A stretch of DNA of 64,000 nt from Planctomycetota bacterium (GCA_021776735.1 JAJFFH010000040.1:269865-333864), one strand, 5' to 3'; numbered from the stretch's first letter, positions 1 through 8,577 are shown. Made by a program: numbers and translations. Notes: generated from the sequence alone by a model not told the origin.

Positions 1-833
1 TGAAGTGACGCCGACCGCCAGAAGAACGCGAGCAGGCCAAAGACGCCAGCGGCCACGCCGGTAGCGGCAACAGGCGGCAACGCGACCGCAGCACCGGCGA
101 CACCGCAACACAGCGTACCGACGGCGATGCTTCCGAGCCCACCACGTCGGTCCAGTTCCACCGGAACCGCGGCCTCAAGATCCGGCGTCGGCGCCGCGTC
201 GGGACGCTCGGCCGTCTCCCACCGCATCTCCGGAACCGCCTCGGCTTCGGGCTCGGTCGCGGGCGCCGACTCGACCGGAGCCGCGACCGCATCCCCGGGA
301 TCATCGCCGTCCCGCCTTCGTGGCTGAGGCGCTACGGCGCGAGAGCCCGTTTGCTCTTGCCCGGCGTCTTGCGGCGCAGGACTCTTGCCCGCCAGCTCAA
401 GGGCCTTGTTCAAGGCCCTCTTGTGGCTCGCGCTGGTTCGTTGGCGTACTTCCGTGTCTTCCTCGGTCGGGACCAGCCCGAGCATGGACAGCGCCTTGTT
501 CACGGCGTTCTTGTGGCTCGAGTTGGACGTGCGCAAGACGGCCGGTCCGCACGTGTCGTGGCGCAGTTCGCCATCGAGGTTATCGAGCGCCGGCGGCGCG
601 CTGTCGTCGGCCGGGACGCGAGTCCGCGGCGCTTGTTCGCGCGGCGGCGGCGGCGATTCGCGCGCGGTCGTTTCCAGCGCTTCCACGCGCTGCGCAAGCG
701 TTTCGTTGCTCGCGCGCAGATGCTCAAGCTCCTCGACGATGCGCTCGAGTTTTTGCGCGAGCGTGCTCCCCGCGGTGCGCCCGGGCTCTTTCTTCGCCGC
801 CTTGCGCGCGGGCTTGGCCTTCGCCGCGCTCAT
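1..833 (-). CDS. Partial coiled-coil and membrane protein of unknown function (C-terminus outside window)
   Basis: This open frame starts at 833 and runs off the left edge, giving 277 residues without a stop. GGAGG lies 7 nt before the ATG. Visible parts are a Lys/Ala-rich basic N-terminus (residues 2-15), a heptad-like coiled coil (about 24-60), a Pro/Glu-rich linker, and two hydrophobic segments near the truncation (about 237-275). Inside the linker are two copies of a similar block, SHKNAVNKALSML and SHKRALNKALELA, about 34 residues apart. I recognise no family. The basic head, coiled coil and membrane tail would suit a cytoplasmic scaffold or tether at the membrane, but that is inference. 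Confidence 0.7.
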   Translation of the reverse strand, partial: MSAAKAKPARKAAKKEPGRTAGSTLAQKLERIVEELEHLRASNETLAQRVEALETTARESPPPPREQAPRTRVPADDSAPPALDNLDGELRHDTCGPAVLRTSNSSHKNAVNKALSMLGLVPTEEDTEVRQRTSASHKRALNKALELAGKSPAPQDAGQEQTGSRAVAPQPRRRDGDDPGDAVAAPVESAPATEPEAEAVPEMRWETAERPDAAPTPDLEAAVPVELDRRGGLGSIAVGTLCCGVAGAAVALPPVAATGVAAGVFGLLAFFWRSASL

Positions 834-902
834 CGAGCGCCTCCGCGAGTCGAGACCGGGGCCTGGGCCATGTCCACTCATCGACCATCCGGGGGGTTCC
901 GA

Positions 903-1088
903 TTAAGCAGCGTTGTCACGTTGGTCCAGCTCCGACGCGCGGACGAAGCAGGAATCGTCACCGCGCCCGGAAACCGGCTTGAGGTCGATCTCGATGACCA
1001 CGAGATTCGAATCTGGGGCCTCCGAGCCCGCGAACCTGACGTTCAGCCCTGCTCCGAACGGTCTCTCACCGCATCCCCAAAAAGCGCT
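903..1088 (-). other. Protein-like short open frame lacking a canonical start
   Basis: Between the fabF gene and the coiled-coil gene, a 61-codon minus-strand frame opens after a TGA and ends at TAA 905-903. Its translation looks protein-like, with stretches such as SNLVVIEIDLKPVSG and DDSCFVRASELDQRD. It has no ATG, and the only GTG would leave 32 residues. A CTG at 1046, five bases after GGAG, would give 47 residues. It could be a CTG-started small protein, a decayed gene end, or chance. The opposite strand also has an open frame here, so I am not confident. Confidence 0.3.
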
Positions 1089-1153
1089 TCAAGGGCCGAG
1101 GCTGATGTGGTGAGACTTGACGCCGTTGAGGCCTCGATATCTGGGGAGTCCTG

Positions 1154-1182
1154 ACCGGTTGGCGGAGGAACCGCTAACCGGT
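1154..1182 (-). terminator. Hairpin downstream of fabF
   Basis: A 12-bp stem (ACCGGTTGGCGG against CCGCTAACCGGT, one G-T pair) with a 5-nt loop lies 23 bases beyond the fabF stop. There is no T-run, so it may end or stabilise the transcript rather than act as a classical intrinsic terminator. The rest of 834-1205 shows only the short frame described at 903-1088. Confidence 0.45.
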
Positions 1183-1205
1183 GATCCGGGGCGGTGAGTC
1201 CCCCC

Positions 1206-2531
1206 TTAGACTTCGTTCCAGCGGCGGAAGATCGTGACGATGTTTTGGCCGCCGAAGCCGAAACTGTTGTTCATCGCGTATTCGATCTCTTGTTCGCGCG
1301 ACTTGTTCGGGATGTAGTCGAGGCGGCAGGCCGGGTCCTCGTTCTCGTAGTTGCACGTCGGCGGGAGGATGCCCTCGCGCAGCGCCTGGACACAGGTGAT
1401 CGCCTCGACGGCGCCCGCGGCCGCAATCAGGTGGCCGATCATCGACTTGATGGAGGACACCGGCGGCGCCTTGCCGCGCGGGCCGAAGATGCGTTCGATG
1501 GCCGCGCTCTCCTGCGCGTCGTTTTGCGACGTGGATGTGCCGTGCGCGTTGATGTAGCCGATCGCTCCGGGCTCGAGGCCGGCGGACTGGAGCGCAAGGC
1601 GCATGGCCCTTTCTGCCCCACGGCCCTCCGGGTGCGGATCGGTCGTGCGAAAGGCGTCCGCGGTGTTGCCGTAGCCCACCAGCTCCGCGAGGATCGGGAC
1701 GCCGCGGCTCCGGGCGTGTTCCAGCTCTTCCAGAATGAGCACGCCCGACCCCTCACCCAGGACAAAGCCGTCGCGCGCGCCATCGAACGGCCGCGACGCC
1801 TTTTCGGGCGCTTCGTTGCGTGTCGATAACGCGCCGAGCGTGCCGTAGCCGGCCAGGCTCATCAGGTCGACCTGGCTGTGCGTGCCGCCCGCCGCAACGA
1901 CATCGCAGGTGCCGCGGCGAATCGACCACCACGCCTCGCCCAGCGCGTGGTTGCCGGCGGCGCAGGCCGTGATGCAGACGTGGTTCGGGCCGCGCGCATT
2001 CAATGCGCGAGCAACGTGGCTTCCCGACTGGTGGTACCGCTCCTGCCGACGGCGGTGGTCGGAGATTGTCTGGAGTCCGTTCCTCAGGAAAGCAGCATGG
2101 TCGAAGCCCCCGTCCGCGACCGCTGCCTTGACGGCATCGGCGAGACGGTCCACTTCCGTGATGCCCTTGCCGGATCCGAGATAGACCCCGACGCGCTCCG
2201 GCGCCGGTGAACGGTCGGTGCACTGGGCACTCTGCCACGCCTCGCGCGCCGCGATCAGCGCGAACCGCGCATGAATGCCGAGCTCCGGAACCGTCTCGTC
2301 TTCGGGGACCTCCGGCAACGGCACGACTTCGCCCGCGATTCGGCACTCCATCGCCGAAACGTCGAACCGCGTGATGACGCGCACGCCAGACTCGCCGCTG
2401 CGCATGCGCTCCCAGTTGCGGCGCACCCCCATGCCGAGGGGTGTGATCATGCCCATGCCGGTGACCACGACGCGACGTGCGCCCCCGCACCCCCCCAAGT
2501 CTTCGGCCTTTCTGGCTTCGGCCGCGCTCAC
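1206..2531 (-). CDS. fabF: Beta-ketoacyl-ACP synthase (KAS II type), last gene of acyl-chain cluster
   Basis: This 441-residue thiolase-fold condensing enzyme elongates an acyl chain with malonyl-ACP. The nucleophile Cys is in ITACAAG, the two catalytic His are in NAHGTST and MIGHLIAAAG, and the C-terminal GFGGQN loop is present, so it should be active. About 20 extra residues precede the usual RRVVVTGMG start. The GTG start overlaps the stop of the upstream ketosynthase by 4 bp (GTGA), implying translational coupling. The family is certain. The product is not, because the cluster lacks ketoreductase and enoyl reductase here. Confidence 0.9.
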   Translation of the reverse strand: MSAAEARKAEDLGGCGGARRVVVTGMGMITPLGMGVRRNWERMRSGESGVRVITRFDVSAMECRIAGEVVPLPEVPEDETVPELGIHARFALIAAREAWQSAQCTDRSPAPERVGVYLGSGKGITEVDRLADAVKAAVADGGFDHAAFLRNGLQTISDHRRRQERYHQSGSHVARALNARGPNHVCITACAAGNHALGEAWWSIRRGTCDVVAAGGTHSQVDLMSLAGYGTLGALSTRNEAPEKASRPFDGARDGFVLGEGSGVLILEELEHARSRGVPILAELVGYGNTADAFRTTDPHPEGRGAERAMRLALQSAGLEPGAIGYINAHGTSTSQNDAQESAAIERIFGPRGKAPPVSSIKSMIGHLIAAAGAVEAITCVQALREGILPPTCNYENEDPACRLDYIPNKSREQEIEYAMNNSFGFGGQNIVTIFRRWNEV

Positions 2532-3814
2532 CCGTCGTACCTCTGGATCACGAGGGCCGCATTCTGCCCGCCGAAGCCGAACGAGTTCGACAAGACCGTG
2601 TTGACCTTGCGCTCACGCGCACTGTTCGCGACGTAATCGAGACCGCATTCGGGGTCGGGGTTGTCGAGGTTGATCGTCGGCGGCACGATGTTGTCGCGGA
2701 TCGCCAGCACCGCCGTCACCGCTTCGAGCGCGCCCGCCGCGCCAATGAGGTGGCCGATCATCGACTTGATGGACGACATCGGCACGTCCGCCGCGCGATC
2801 GCCGAACACGGTCTTCATCGCGTTCGATTCCATGATGTCGTTGAGCTTGGTCGACGTGCCGTGGGCGGACACGTAGTCCACCCGCTCCGGGGAAATCCCG
2901 GCGTCCGCGAGGGCGGCGTGGACGGACTGCGCCGCTCCGGCGCCGTCGGGACGCGGGCGCGTGACACCGTAGGCGTCGAACGACGCGCCGTAGCCGGTAA
3001 CCTCCGCGTGGATCGTCGCCCCGCGCGCGCGCGCGTGCTCTTCGGTCTCCAGAACCAGACACGCAGCGCCCTCGCCGAGCACGAACCCGTCGCGATCGCG
3101 GTCGAAGGGCCGGCTCACCTCCGCCGGATCACGGTCGGAAACAGACACCGCGCCGAGCAGCGCGTACGCCACAAACGACAACGGGTCGAGGCGCGAGTCG
3201 GCACCGCCCGCCAAAACTACGTCGGCGTCGCCGCGCTCCAGGATGCGCGCCGCCTCGCCGATCGCCTGCGTCGATGCGGAGCACGCCGTCACGATCGTGT
3301 TGTTGGGGCCGCGCGCGTCGTGAATGATCGAGATGTGCGCCGCGACCATGTTCGGCAGGTGCTTCAGCAACCAGAGCGGGAACAGCTGTTTTTGTCCGGT
3401 CTCGCCGAACCGCTTCAGGTCGAAACGGCCCTCGTCGTCCAGGCTCGCCATGACGGCCGCGCCGATTTCCTCGACGTCGGTGGGCACGATGCCCGAGCCC
3501 ATGACCACGCCGAACCGTTCCGGGTTCGGCGGCAGCTCCTTGAGTCCCGCGTGCTGCATCGCCATCTGCGATGCCGCGACGCCGAACCGGATGTTGCGGC
3601 CCATGATCTTGAGCGACTTGCGGTTCGGGACGAAATCGCGCGCGTTGAAACCGGAAATCTCGCCGGCAATGCGCACGGGGAAACCCGTGGTATCGAAGGC
3701 CTCCAGCGGCGCCACCCCGGACTGGCCCGTGAGACATGCTTTCCAAAACGACTCGGCGTCGTTGCCGTTCGGCGCGATCACGCCGAGACCCGTGACGACG
3801 ACTCGTCTGCTCAT
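2528..3814 (-). CDS. fabF: Beta-ketoacyl-ACP synthase (KAS II type), second copy
   Basis: This 428-residue ketosynthase has a complete Cys-His-His set: Cys in VTACSAS, His in SAHGTST and His in MIGHLIGAAG. It also has GFGGQN near the end. I chose ATG 3814 because AAGGAG lies 8 nt upstream and the residue run MSRRVVVTGLG is the normal family start, although the frame stays open to 3955. Because its Cys is intact, it is not a chain-length-factor-type partner. The next gene starts inside its stop codon. Two active ketosynthases side by side suggest different chain-length or substrate preference. Confidence 0.9.
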   Translation of the reverse strand: MSRRVVVTGLGVIAPNGNDAESFWKACLTGQSGVAPLEAFDTTGFPVRIAGEISGFNARDFVPNRKSLKIMGRNIRFGVAASQMAMQHAGLKELPPNPERFGVVMGSGIVPTDVEEIGAAVMASLDDEGRFDLKRFGETGQKQLFPLWLLKHLPNMVAAHISIIHDARGPNNTIVTACSASTQAIGEAARILERGDADVVLAGGADSRLDPLSFVAYALLGAVSVSDRDPAEVSRPFDRDRDGFVLGEGAACLVLETEEHARARGATIHAEVTGYGASFDAYGVTRPRPDGAGAAQSVHAALADAGISPERVDYVSAHGTSTKLNDIMESNAMKTVFGDRAADVPMSSIKSMIGHLIGAAGALEAVTAVLAIRDNIVPPTINLDNPDPECGLDYVANSARERKVNTVLSNSFGFGGQNAALVIQRYDG

Positions 3815-3878
3815 GAGTCCGCTCCTTTTTGCATGGATGCCGCTCGGTGCACTTCTTGGCTGCTTCTCATCTCGGGCC

Positions 3879-4352
3879 TCACTGGTCTGACTCCGTCGGA
3901 TCCGACTCGGTGACCGGAATGCCCAGCGCGCGCGCGAGGTTGCGGCGCCACGCATCGATCTCGGGCGAGAGCGGCGGCGACATCTCCGGCGGCAGGATCA
4001 CGATCATGAACTCGGCGCGGCCCACGACCGTGTCCCCCACGCTCGCGGTGCCGGAGCACATTGTCCCATCCGGACGCGACTGCACGAGCTCAACCTCCAG
4101 ATCGATCACGTCACCGGCGTAGGCAAACGCCGGAAAGGACGCCTTCGTGACCTTCCCGAGCACCGTGCGCCGCTCGGGCCCCAGCGAGATTCGGGCGAGC
4201 GTGCCGCCCGTCTGGAGCAGCGCCTCAAGAACCAGCGGTGCCGGGTAGCGATCCCCGTCGAGGACCGGCTCACCGCGGGTCACGCACTTCACCGCGCGCG
4301 CGAAGTCGCCTTTCCTGAACTCAAGGAGCTTGTCGATCAGGACGTAGCGCAC
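3879..4352 (-). CDS. FabZ/FabA-like hot-dog protein with degenerate active site
   Basis: A 157-residue hot-dog fold protein resembling 3-hydroxyacyl-ACP dehydratases. The position of the catalytic His of FabZ (usually GHFPG) reads GDRYPA, while the Glu of the central helix (LVLEALLQTGG) is kept. It may therefore be a non-catalytic partner, a thioesterase-like variant or a binding subunit. It begins with GTG 16 bp after the ACP gene and lacks a clear Shine-Dalgarno sequence. A complete dehydratase sits on the other side of the ACP gene, so the two hot-dog proteins may form a heteromer; this is inference. Confidence 0.75.
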   Translation of the reverse strand: MRYVLIDKLLEFRKGDFARAVKCVTRGEPVLDGDRYPAPLVLEALLQTGGTLARISLGPERRTVLGKVTKASFPAFAYAGDVIDLEVELVQSRPDGTMCSGTASVGDTVVGRAEFMIVILPPEMSPPLSPEIDAWRRNLARALGIPVTESDPTESDQ

Positions 4353-4368
4353 GGCACCGGCCTACCGG

Positions 4369-4776
4369 TCACGCGGCGAGCTTGGCCTTGACGTAGTTGA
4401 CGAGCAGTCCGACCGTAAACAGGTCCTGGATGTTCGCCAGCCGGGGGTTGCTCTGGAACTCGTCGAGGTTCGCGTAGGGCATCCGGACGCGAAGCTCTTC
4501 GAGTCCCGCCGGGGTTACGACGCCGTCCTGCACCAACTTCGCGTCCTGGAAGATCTTTTGCGGGAACAATTCGTCCTTCGCGATAGTGATCTTGAACGAC
4601 TTTTCGAGCTGGAACGTGATATCCAGGTAGTCGATCGACTCGGCTTCGAGATCCGTGCTGAGGACGCTCTCGAGTTCCACCTCGTGCTCGTCCCGCCCGA
4701 GAGCGGTGGCGACGCACGACTTAACCTTGGAAATGATCTCCTGCTCGTCCATCTGCTCATCCATCTGCTCGGCCAT
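4369..4776 (-). CDS. Acyl carrier protein with long C-terminal extension
   Basis: A 135-residue carrier protein. The likely phosphopantetheine Ser is in DLEAESIDYLDI, after a helix typical of ACPs. A normal ACP is about 80 residues; here about 55 more follow, from LFPQKIFQDAKLV to VNYVKAKLAA, including a second helical segment. I chose ATG 4776 (MAEQMDEQMDEQE, GGAG 9 nt upstream) over the longer open frame to 4869. It lies between two hot-dog genes and before the ketosynthases, so it is probably their dedicated carrier. Confidence 0.85.
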   Translation of the reverse strand: MAEQMDEQMDEQEIISKVKSCVATALGRDEHEVELESVLSTDLEAESIDYLDITFQLEKSFKITIAKDELFPQKIFQDAKLVQDGVVTPAGLEELRVRMPYANLDEFQSNPRLANIQDLFTVGLLVNYVKAKLAA

Positions 4777-4829
4777 GGCAGCGTTCTCCGGGTCGAAGGG
4801 GGACAACGTACGCGGGCGGTGCTCGCCCG

Positions 4830-5267
4830 TCAAATCCCGGCCCGGCGGACAGCGAACCGGGTGCGGCACACCCGTTCGTCGCCAACCCGCGCAGACCCCT
4901 TGAATCGACGGACATCGCCGTCCTTGACTGTGTCGCGGTCGTTCCCGTCCGACCTGTCCAAAACCTGGGCCCCGGTCCGGTCCGCCTCGCGCTCGATCTC
5001 AAGGCGAACGACCTCGCCGGGGGTCGCAAACCGGTTGAAGCTCATGCCGCGGACCTCGTGGAGCACCCACGGGCCCTTGTCGTCAGCCTCTGCGAGACAC
5101 CGGCGGGCGGCCTGCACGAACCCTTCGAGGACCATGGCGCCCGGCAAGACCGGCATCCCTGGAAAATGATCGCGGAAGAAATCCTCGTTCAACGCCAAGG
5201 CCTTGATCGCCGCAATCCGAACGCCCGGCTCGCAGTCGATAACGCGATCAAGAAACACATAGGACAT
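4830..5267 (-). CDS. fabZ: 3-hydroxyacyl-ACP dehydratase, FabZ-like, active-site residues present
   Basis: A 145-residue hot-dog protein with the FabZ signature FRDHFPGMPVLPGAM followed by VLEGFVQAARR, giving the catalytic His and Glu. It should dehydrate 3-hydroxyacyl-ACP to the trans-2-enoyl form. It is the first gene of the acyl cluster, 53 bp upstream of the ACP gene and 47 bp downstream of the FGE-like gene, so all six may share a transcript. The C-terminal part (from about residue 95) is more diverged than usual. Confidence 0.82.
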   Translation of the reverse strand: MSYVFLDRVIDCEPGVRIAAIKALALNEDFFRDHFPGMPVLPGAMVLEGFVQAARRCLAEADDKGPWVLHEVRGMSFNRFATPGEVVRLEIEREADRTGAQVLDRSDGNDRDTVKDGDVRRFKGSARVGDERVCRTRFAVRRAGI

Positions 5268-5314
5268 GTCGGTGCAGTTTTCGGTGAGCTTCGGCTGAAC
5301 CCGGGTGCCTGGCG

Positions 5315-6646
5315 CTAGTGAATGTTCTTCACGCAGCGAAAGCCGATCGCCTCGCTCTTGTCCTTCGGGTGGGCCTCAAGCCGAAAGTACGTCGCCAGCA
5401 TCTCGCCCGGATCGTTATACGATCCGCCGCGCACGACCTTGAACGCGCTCCCCTTCTTGAAAGGGGACCGCGTCCACTCCCAGACGTTGCCGCACATGCC
5501 GGTCACGCCGAAGGGCGACACGTTGCGCAGGGATGCGCCGACCGGGATCGTGCTCCCCTCCCGGGGATCCTGGCCGAAACAGGCGTCGGAAGCACCCGGG
5601 GGGTCATTACCCCACGGATAGACCCTGCCGTCGCTGCCGCGGGCGGCCTTTTCCCACTGGCGCTCGTCCGGGATCTCTTTACCCGCCCATTTCGCATACT
5701 GCTGGGCATCCGCGAACGAAACGCCGACGACCGGCTGGCCCGGTCCGTTGAATTTCGAATTCTCCGCGTAGCGCGGCATCCGATAGCCGGTTTCGCGCAC
5801 AAAGCGGAGGTACGCCTCGTTCGTGACCGGAGTCTTGTCCATATAGAAGGAGTCGTGAAAGTCGTCTTTCCCGTCCGGCCCGACGAGGAACGTGCCAGCC
5901 GGAATGAGCTGCATCCCCTCGACGACCGGAAGATCGGCAATGAAGGCCTCGGCGGCTTCGCGCTCCCGCGCTTCCCGCTCGGCCGCCTCGCGCTCCGCCT
6001 CCTGTTTTTTTTCCTGCGCTTCCTTTTCGCGCTCCTCTTTTTCCCGCCGTTCGCGGTCCAGTTGCTCAGGATCCGGTTCGGTCTCGACGGCGGGCTCGGC
6101 CACCGGTTCAGCCGGCGCCACGGTGCTGTCGGCGTCCTCGTCCATCGCGGCGGGGACGGCAGCCTCCGCAACCGCAGTGGCCGTCGCGGTATCCGTTTGG
6201 GCCGAATCGGCCGGCGCGGCGGCGGTTAACGGCTCGGTGTCGGTGTCGGTGTCGGACGCCGCGTCGGGGCCGTCAAACTGCGCCAGGACCGCGTTGATAT
6301 CTTCCAGCCGGTCCTCGACCGCGGGCCAGTCCGTTTCCCCGCTTACCTTCCGGTAAAAGAGGAAAATCCGCTTGGCTCGCCGGAAGACCTCCAGGCGCGT
6401 TTCCGGCTCCTCCTCCTCGAACGCCCGCTCGAACAGCAAGATACCCAGGTAGACCTGGTCCTGGCTGTTGCGGTTGCCGACGCCGGAGTAGAACTCGTCC
6501 AAGATTCGGACCGCCTCCTCCTCGTCTATGGAGTGGTCGTAGCGATCTGATCCTTCGACGTGGCGGTTCCAGACGTACTCTTGGATCCGCTTGATTTCAT
6601 CCTTCACGCGGTTCTCGTTTTGGGCAAGCGTGGCCATCTCGGCCAT
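5315..6646 (-). CDS. Coiled-coil protein with C-terminal formylglycine-generating-enzyme-like (SUMF1) domain
   Basis: A 443-residue protein in three parts: an alpha-helical N-terminal region (about 1-135), an acidic Asp/Thr/Ala/Pro-rich linker and a strongly charged Arg/Glu coiled coil (about 205-260), and an FGE-sulfatase domain (about 265-443). The last part contains GMQLIPAGTFLVG, TPVTNEAYLRFV, WEKAARGSDGRVYPWGND and CGNVWEWTRSPF. In bacteria such domains occur in sulfatase-activating enzymes, kinase partners and binding proteins. No signal peptide is seen. ATG 6646 is preferred because a -10 box overlaps the earlier ATG at 6706. Confidence 0.82.
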   Translation of the reverse strand: MAEMATLAQNENRVKDEIKRIQEYVWNRHVEGSDRYDHSIDEEEAVRILDEFYSGVGNRNSQDQVYLGILLFERAFEEEEPETRLEVFRRAKRIFLFYRKVSGETDWPAVEDRLEDINAVLAQFDGPDAASDTDTDTEPLTAAAPADSAQTDTATATAVAEAAVPAAMDEDADSTVAPAEPVAEPAVETEPDPEQLDRERREKEEREKEAQEKKQEAEREAAEREAREREAAEAFIADLPVVEGMQLIPAGTFLVGPDGKDDFHDSFYMDKTPVTNEAYLRFVRETGYRMPRYAENSKFNGPGQPVVGVSFADAQQYAKWAGKEIPDERQWEKAARGSDGRVYPWGNDPPGASDACFGQDPREGSTIPVGASLRNVSPFGVTGMCGNVWEWTRSPFKKGSAFKVVRGGSYNDPGEMLATYFRLEAHPKDKSEAIGFRCVKNIH

Positions 6647-6704
6647 GGGGCGTCCATGTTGCTCTCTCGGGCCGGCTGCATGCGGGCTCCGCAGGAAACC
6701 CCGC

Positions 6705-6710
6705 ATTATA
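6705..6710 (-). promoter_or_regulatory. -10 box upstream of the FGE-like gene
   Basis: A perfect TATAAT on the minus strand lies about 60 bp before ATG 6646, with no good -35 hexamer. It contains the alternative ATG at 6706, which argues against that start. It would drive the FGE-like gene and perhaps the acyl cluster. Confidence 0.5.
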
Positions 6711-6838
6711 GGGCTGCCCCCCGCGCAGGCGAAGCGGCTGACCGCGGATTTTTTGATGAACGCCCGTTTTTTGAAACCGAAGAGACTCCGGCGCGTGCGA
6801 CGGCCCGCCCGAAGCTAGCCCGCCTTCGGCGCAGGCCC

Positions 6839-6844
6839 TAGAAT
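6839..6844 (+). promoter_or_regulatory. -10 box upstream of the acyl-CoA dehydrogenase gene
   Basis: TAGAAT lies 3 nt before the GTG at 6848, which would put transcription initiation inside that codon. This favours the TTG at 6896, which follows GAAAGG, as the real start of the dehydrogenase. Confidence 0.45.
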
Positions 6845-6895
6845 GGCGTGTTTCCGTCGCAACCATGGCACAAACAACGGCAGAAAGGGCACCCC

Positions 6896-8095
6896 TTGGA
6901 CCATCTCCTCGCCGACCGCCAGATCGAGTGGCGCGACCGGGCCCGCGAAGTCGCCCGGCGCGTCGTGCTGCCCAACGCATGGAAGTACGATCGGCTCCAG
7001 GAATACCCCTGGGAGATCAAGCAGGCACTCGCGGAAGCGGGCCTCATGAAGGTCTGGATTCCCAAAGAATATGGGGGCGCGGGCGGCGGCGTGCTCGAAC
7101 TTTGCGTCGTGGTCGAGGAGCTCTCCCGCTGCTGCGGCGGCACCGGCGTGCTCTTCGCGGTCAACGCGCTCGGCTCCTTTCCCATCCTGGTTGCGGGCAC
7201 CGACGAGCAAAAGCAGAAGTATCTGCCGGCCATCGCCAGCGGCGAGAAGCTGATCGCGTTCGGACTCTCCGAGAAGAACGCCGGCTCCGACGCGGGCGGG
7301 ATCACCTGCTCGGCCGAAAGAGACGGCGACCACTATGTGCTCAACGGCACGAAGAAGTGGAACACGAACGGCCCCGTTGCCGACCTCAACACGATCTTCG
7401 CCATCACCGACCCGTCGTCGCGCAGCCGCCGGCTCTCGGCGTTCCTCCTCGAAAAGGACATGGACGGTTACGAGGTCGGCTACATTGAAGACAAGATGGG
7501 AATCCGCTGCGTGCCCGTGGGCGAGCTGGACCTGAAGGACTGCCGCGCGCACGAGAGCCACCTCCTCGGCGGCAAGCCCGGCCTCGGGTTCAAGCATGCG
7601 ATGATGACGCTGGACCGCGCGCGGCCGGGCGTGGCCGCGCAAGCCGTCGGCCTGGCCCAGGGCGCGGTCGACTTCGCCACGCTTTACGCAACCCAACGCA
7701 AGCAATTCGGCGAGCCCATTTCGTCATTCCAGATGGTCCAGAAGATGCTTGCCGACATGGCCACCAAGGTGGCCGCAGCGCGCTCCCTGGTCTATTCTGC
7801 GGCGAAGGCAGTCGATGCCGGCGCCCGGGACATGACCAAGTACGCGGCCATGTGCAAATATTACGCCACTGACGTCGCGATGGAGGTTACGACGGACGCC
7901 GTGCAGGTGTTCGGCGGAAACGGCTACATGCGCAACTACCCCATCGAGAAGTACATGCGCGACGCAAAGATCACCCAGATCTACGAAGGCACGAACCAGA
8001 TCCAGCGCATGGTAGTGGCTCGCAACCTCATCAAGGAAGCGACCCGGCTCTCGCACCTGGAGGAGTTCATTCCGGTACCGGAGCATCTCCGATGA
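6896..8095 (+). CDS. Acyl-CoA dehydrogenase family protein
   Basis: A 399-residue FAD flavoenzyme oxidising an acyl-CoA to the 2,3-enoyl-CoA. The N-terminal helical, beta and C-terminal helical domains are all present. FGLSEKNAGSDAGG is the FAD-binding segment, RKQFGEPISSFQMVQ the usual C-domain signature, and the Glu in QIYEGTNQIQRMVVARN is the catalytic base of short/medium-chain members. The frame is open from GTG 6848, but TTG 6896 fits the family N-terminus (LDHLLADRQIEWRD) and the -10 box. No ETF or other beta-oxidation genes are nearby. Substrate is unknown. Confidence 0.92.
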   Translation: MDHLLADRQIEWRDRAREVARRVVLPNAWKYDRLQEYPWEIKQALAEAGLMKVWIPKEYGGAGGGVLELCVVVEELSRCCGGTGVLFAVNALGSFPILVAGTDEQKQKYLPAIASGEKLIAFGLSEKNAGSDAGGITCSAERDGDHYVLNGTKKWNTNGPVADLNTIFAITDPSSRSRRLSAFLLEKDMDGYEVGYIEDKMGIRCVPVGELDLKDCRAHESHLLGGKPGLGFKHAMMTLDRARPGVAAQAVGLAQGAVDFATLYATQRKQFGEPISSFQMVQKMLADMATKVAAARSLVYSAAKAVDAGARDMTKYAAMCKYYATDVAMEVTTDAVQVFGGNGYMRNYPIEKYMRDAKITQIYEGTNQIQRMVVARNLIKEATRLSHLEEFIPVPEHLR

Positions 8096-8577
8096 CCAGC
8101 TGTCGAGCGGACTCCTCCCGTGCGCCTCGCGGCGCCCGGGCCCGGTTCGTCTTGGCCTTGGCCCTGTCCCTCGTGGCCACGGCCGGGTGCGACTCGCTCG
8201 CGGCTCGACGGCCGCCCGGAAGCCGCCTGGAGCCGGACATCTTCAAAGACGTCGCCGCACCGTCCGGCGCACGCTACATCGACGACCACTCCGAATCGTT
8301 CTCCTACCGGGGCGGCACGTTCCGATCGGGCCGATTCGAGTTCATGCTCGAGGGCGCCGACGCCGACGCCGTGATCGATTTCTACCGCCGCACGATGCCC
8401 GGCTCACCGTATGACTGGATCCTCGAACAGGAGGACCCGCGCGAGTCGGGCCAGACTTTTGTTTTCACCAAAAACCAGGACCGCTGCACGGTTGACGTGG
8501 ACCAACTCCCCGCCCACCGCGCCCGCCCCCGGGAGGGGGTCCGGATTCTTCTCCGGATCAACTTCCGGAAGAAATAG
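8092..8577 (+). CDS. Predicted lipoprotein of unknown function
   Basis: A 161-residue protein whose ATG overlaps the acyl-CoA dehydrogenase stop (ATGA). A basic n-region, a hydrophobic core and VATAGC look like a loose lipobox, so export and acylation at about Cys33 are likely. The mature part has a FRSGRFEFMLEGADADAVIDFYRRTMP segment (given in two overlapping parts: FRSGRFEFMLEG and DADAVIDFYRRTMP) that resembles small periplasmic alpha/beta domains. I cannot name the family. It is co-transcribed with the genes on either side. Confidence 0.75.
   Translation: MTSCRADSSRAPRGARARFVLALALSLVATAGCDSLAARRPPGSRLEPDIFKDVAAPSGARYIDDHSESFSYRGGTFRSGRFEFMLEGADADAVIDFYRRTMPGSPYDWILEQEDPRESGQTFVFTKNQDRCTVDVDQLPAHRARPREGVRILLRINFRKK

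Noticed and set aside
1000..1020. tRNA T-arm-like sequence AGATTCGAATCT in the gap before fabF
   Set aside because: No acceptor stem, anticodon or D arm can be built around it on either strand.
2477..3913. Long plus-strand open frame (478 codons) opposite the fabF genes
   Set aside because: It is antisense to two clear ketosynthases and has the Arg/His-rich composition usual for mirror frames of GC-rich genes.
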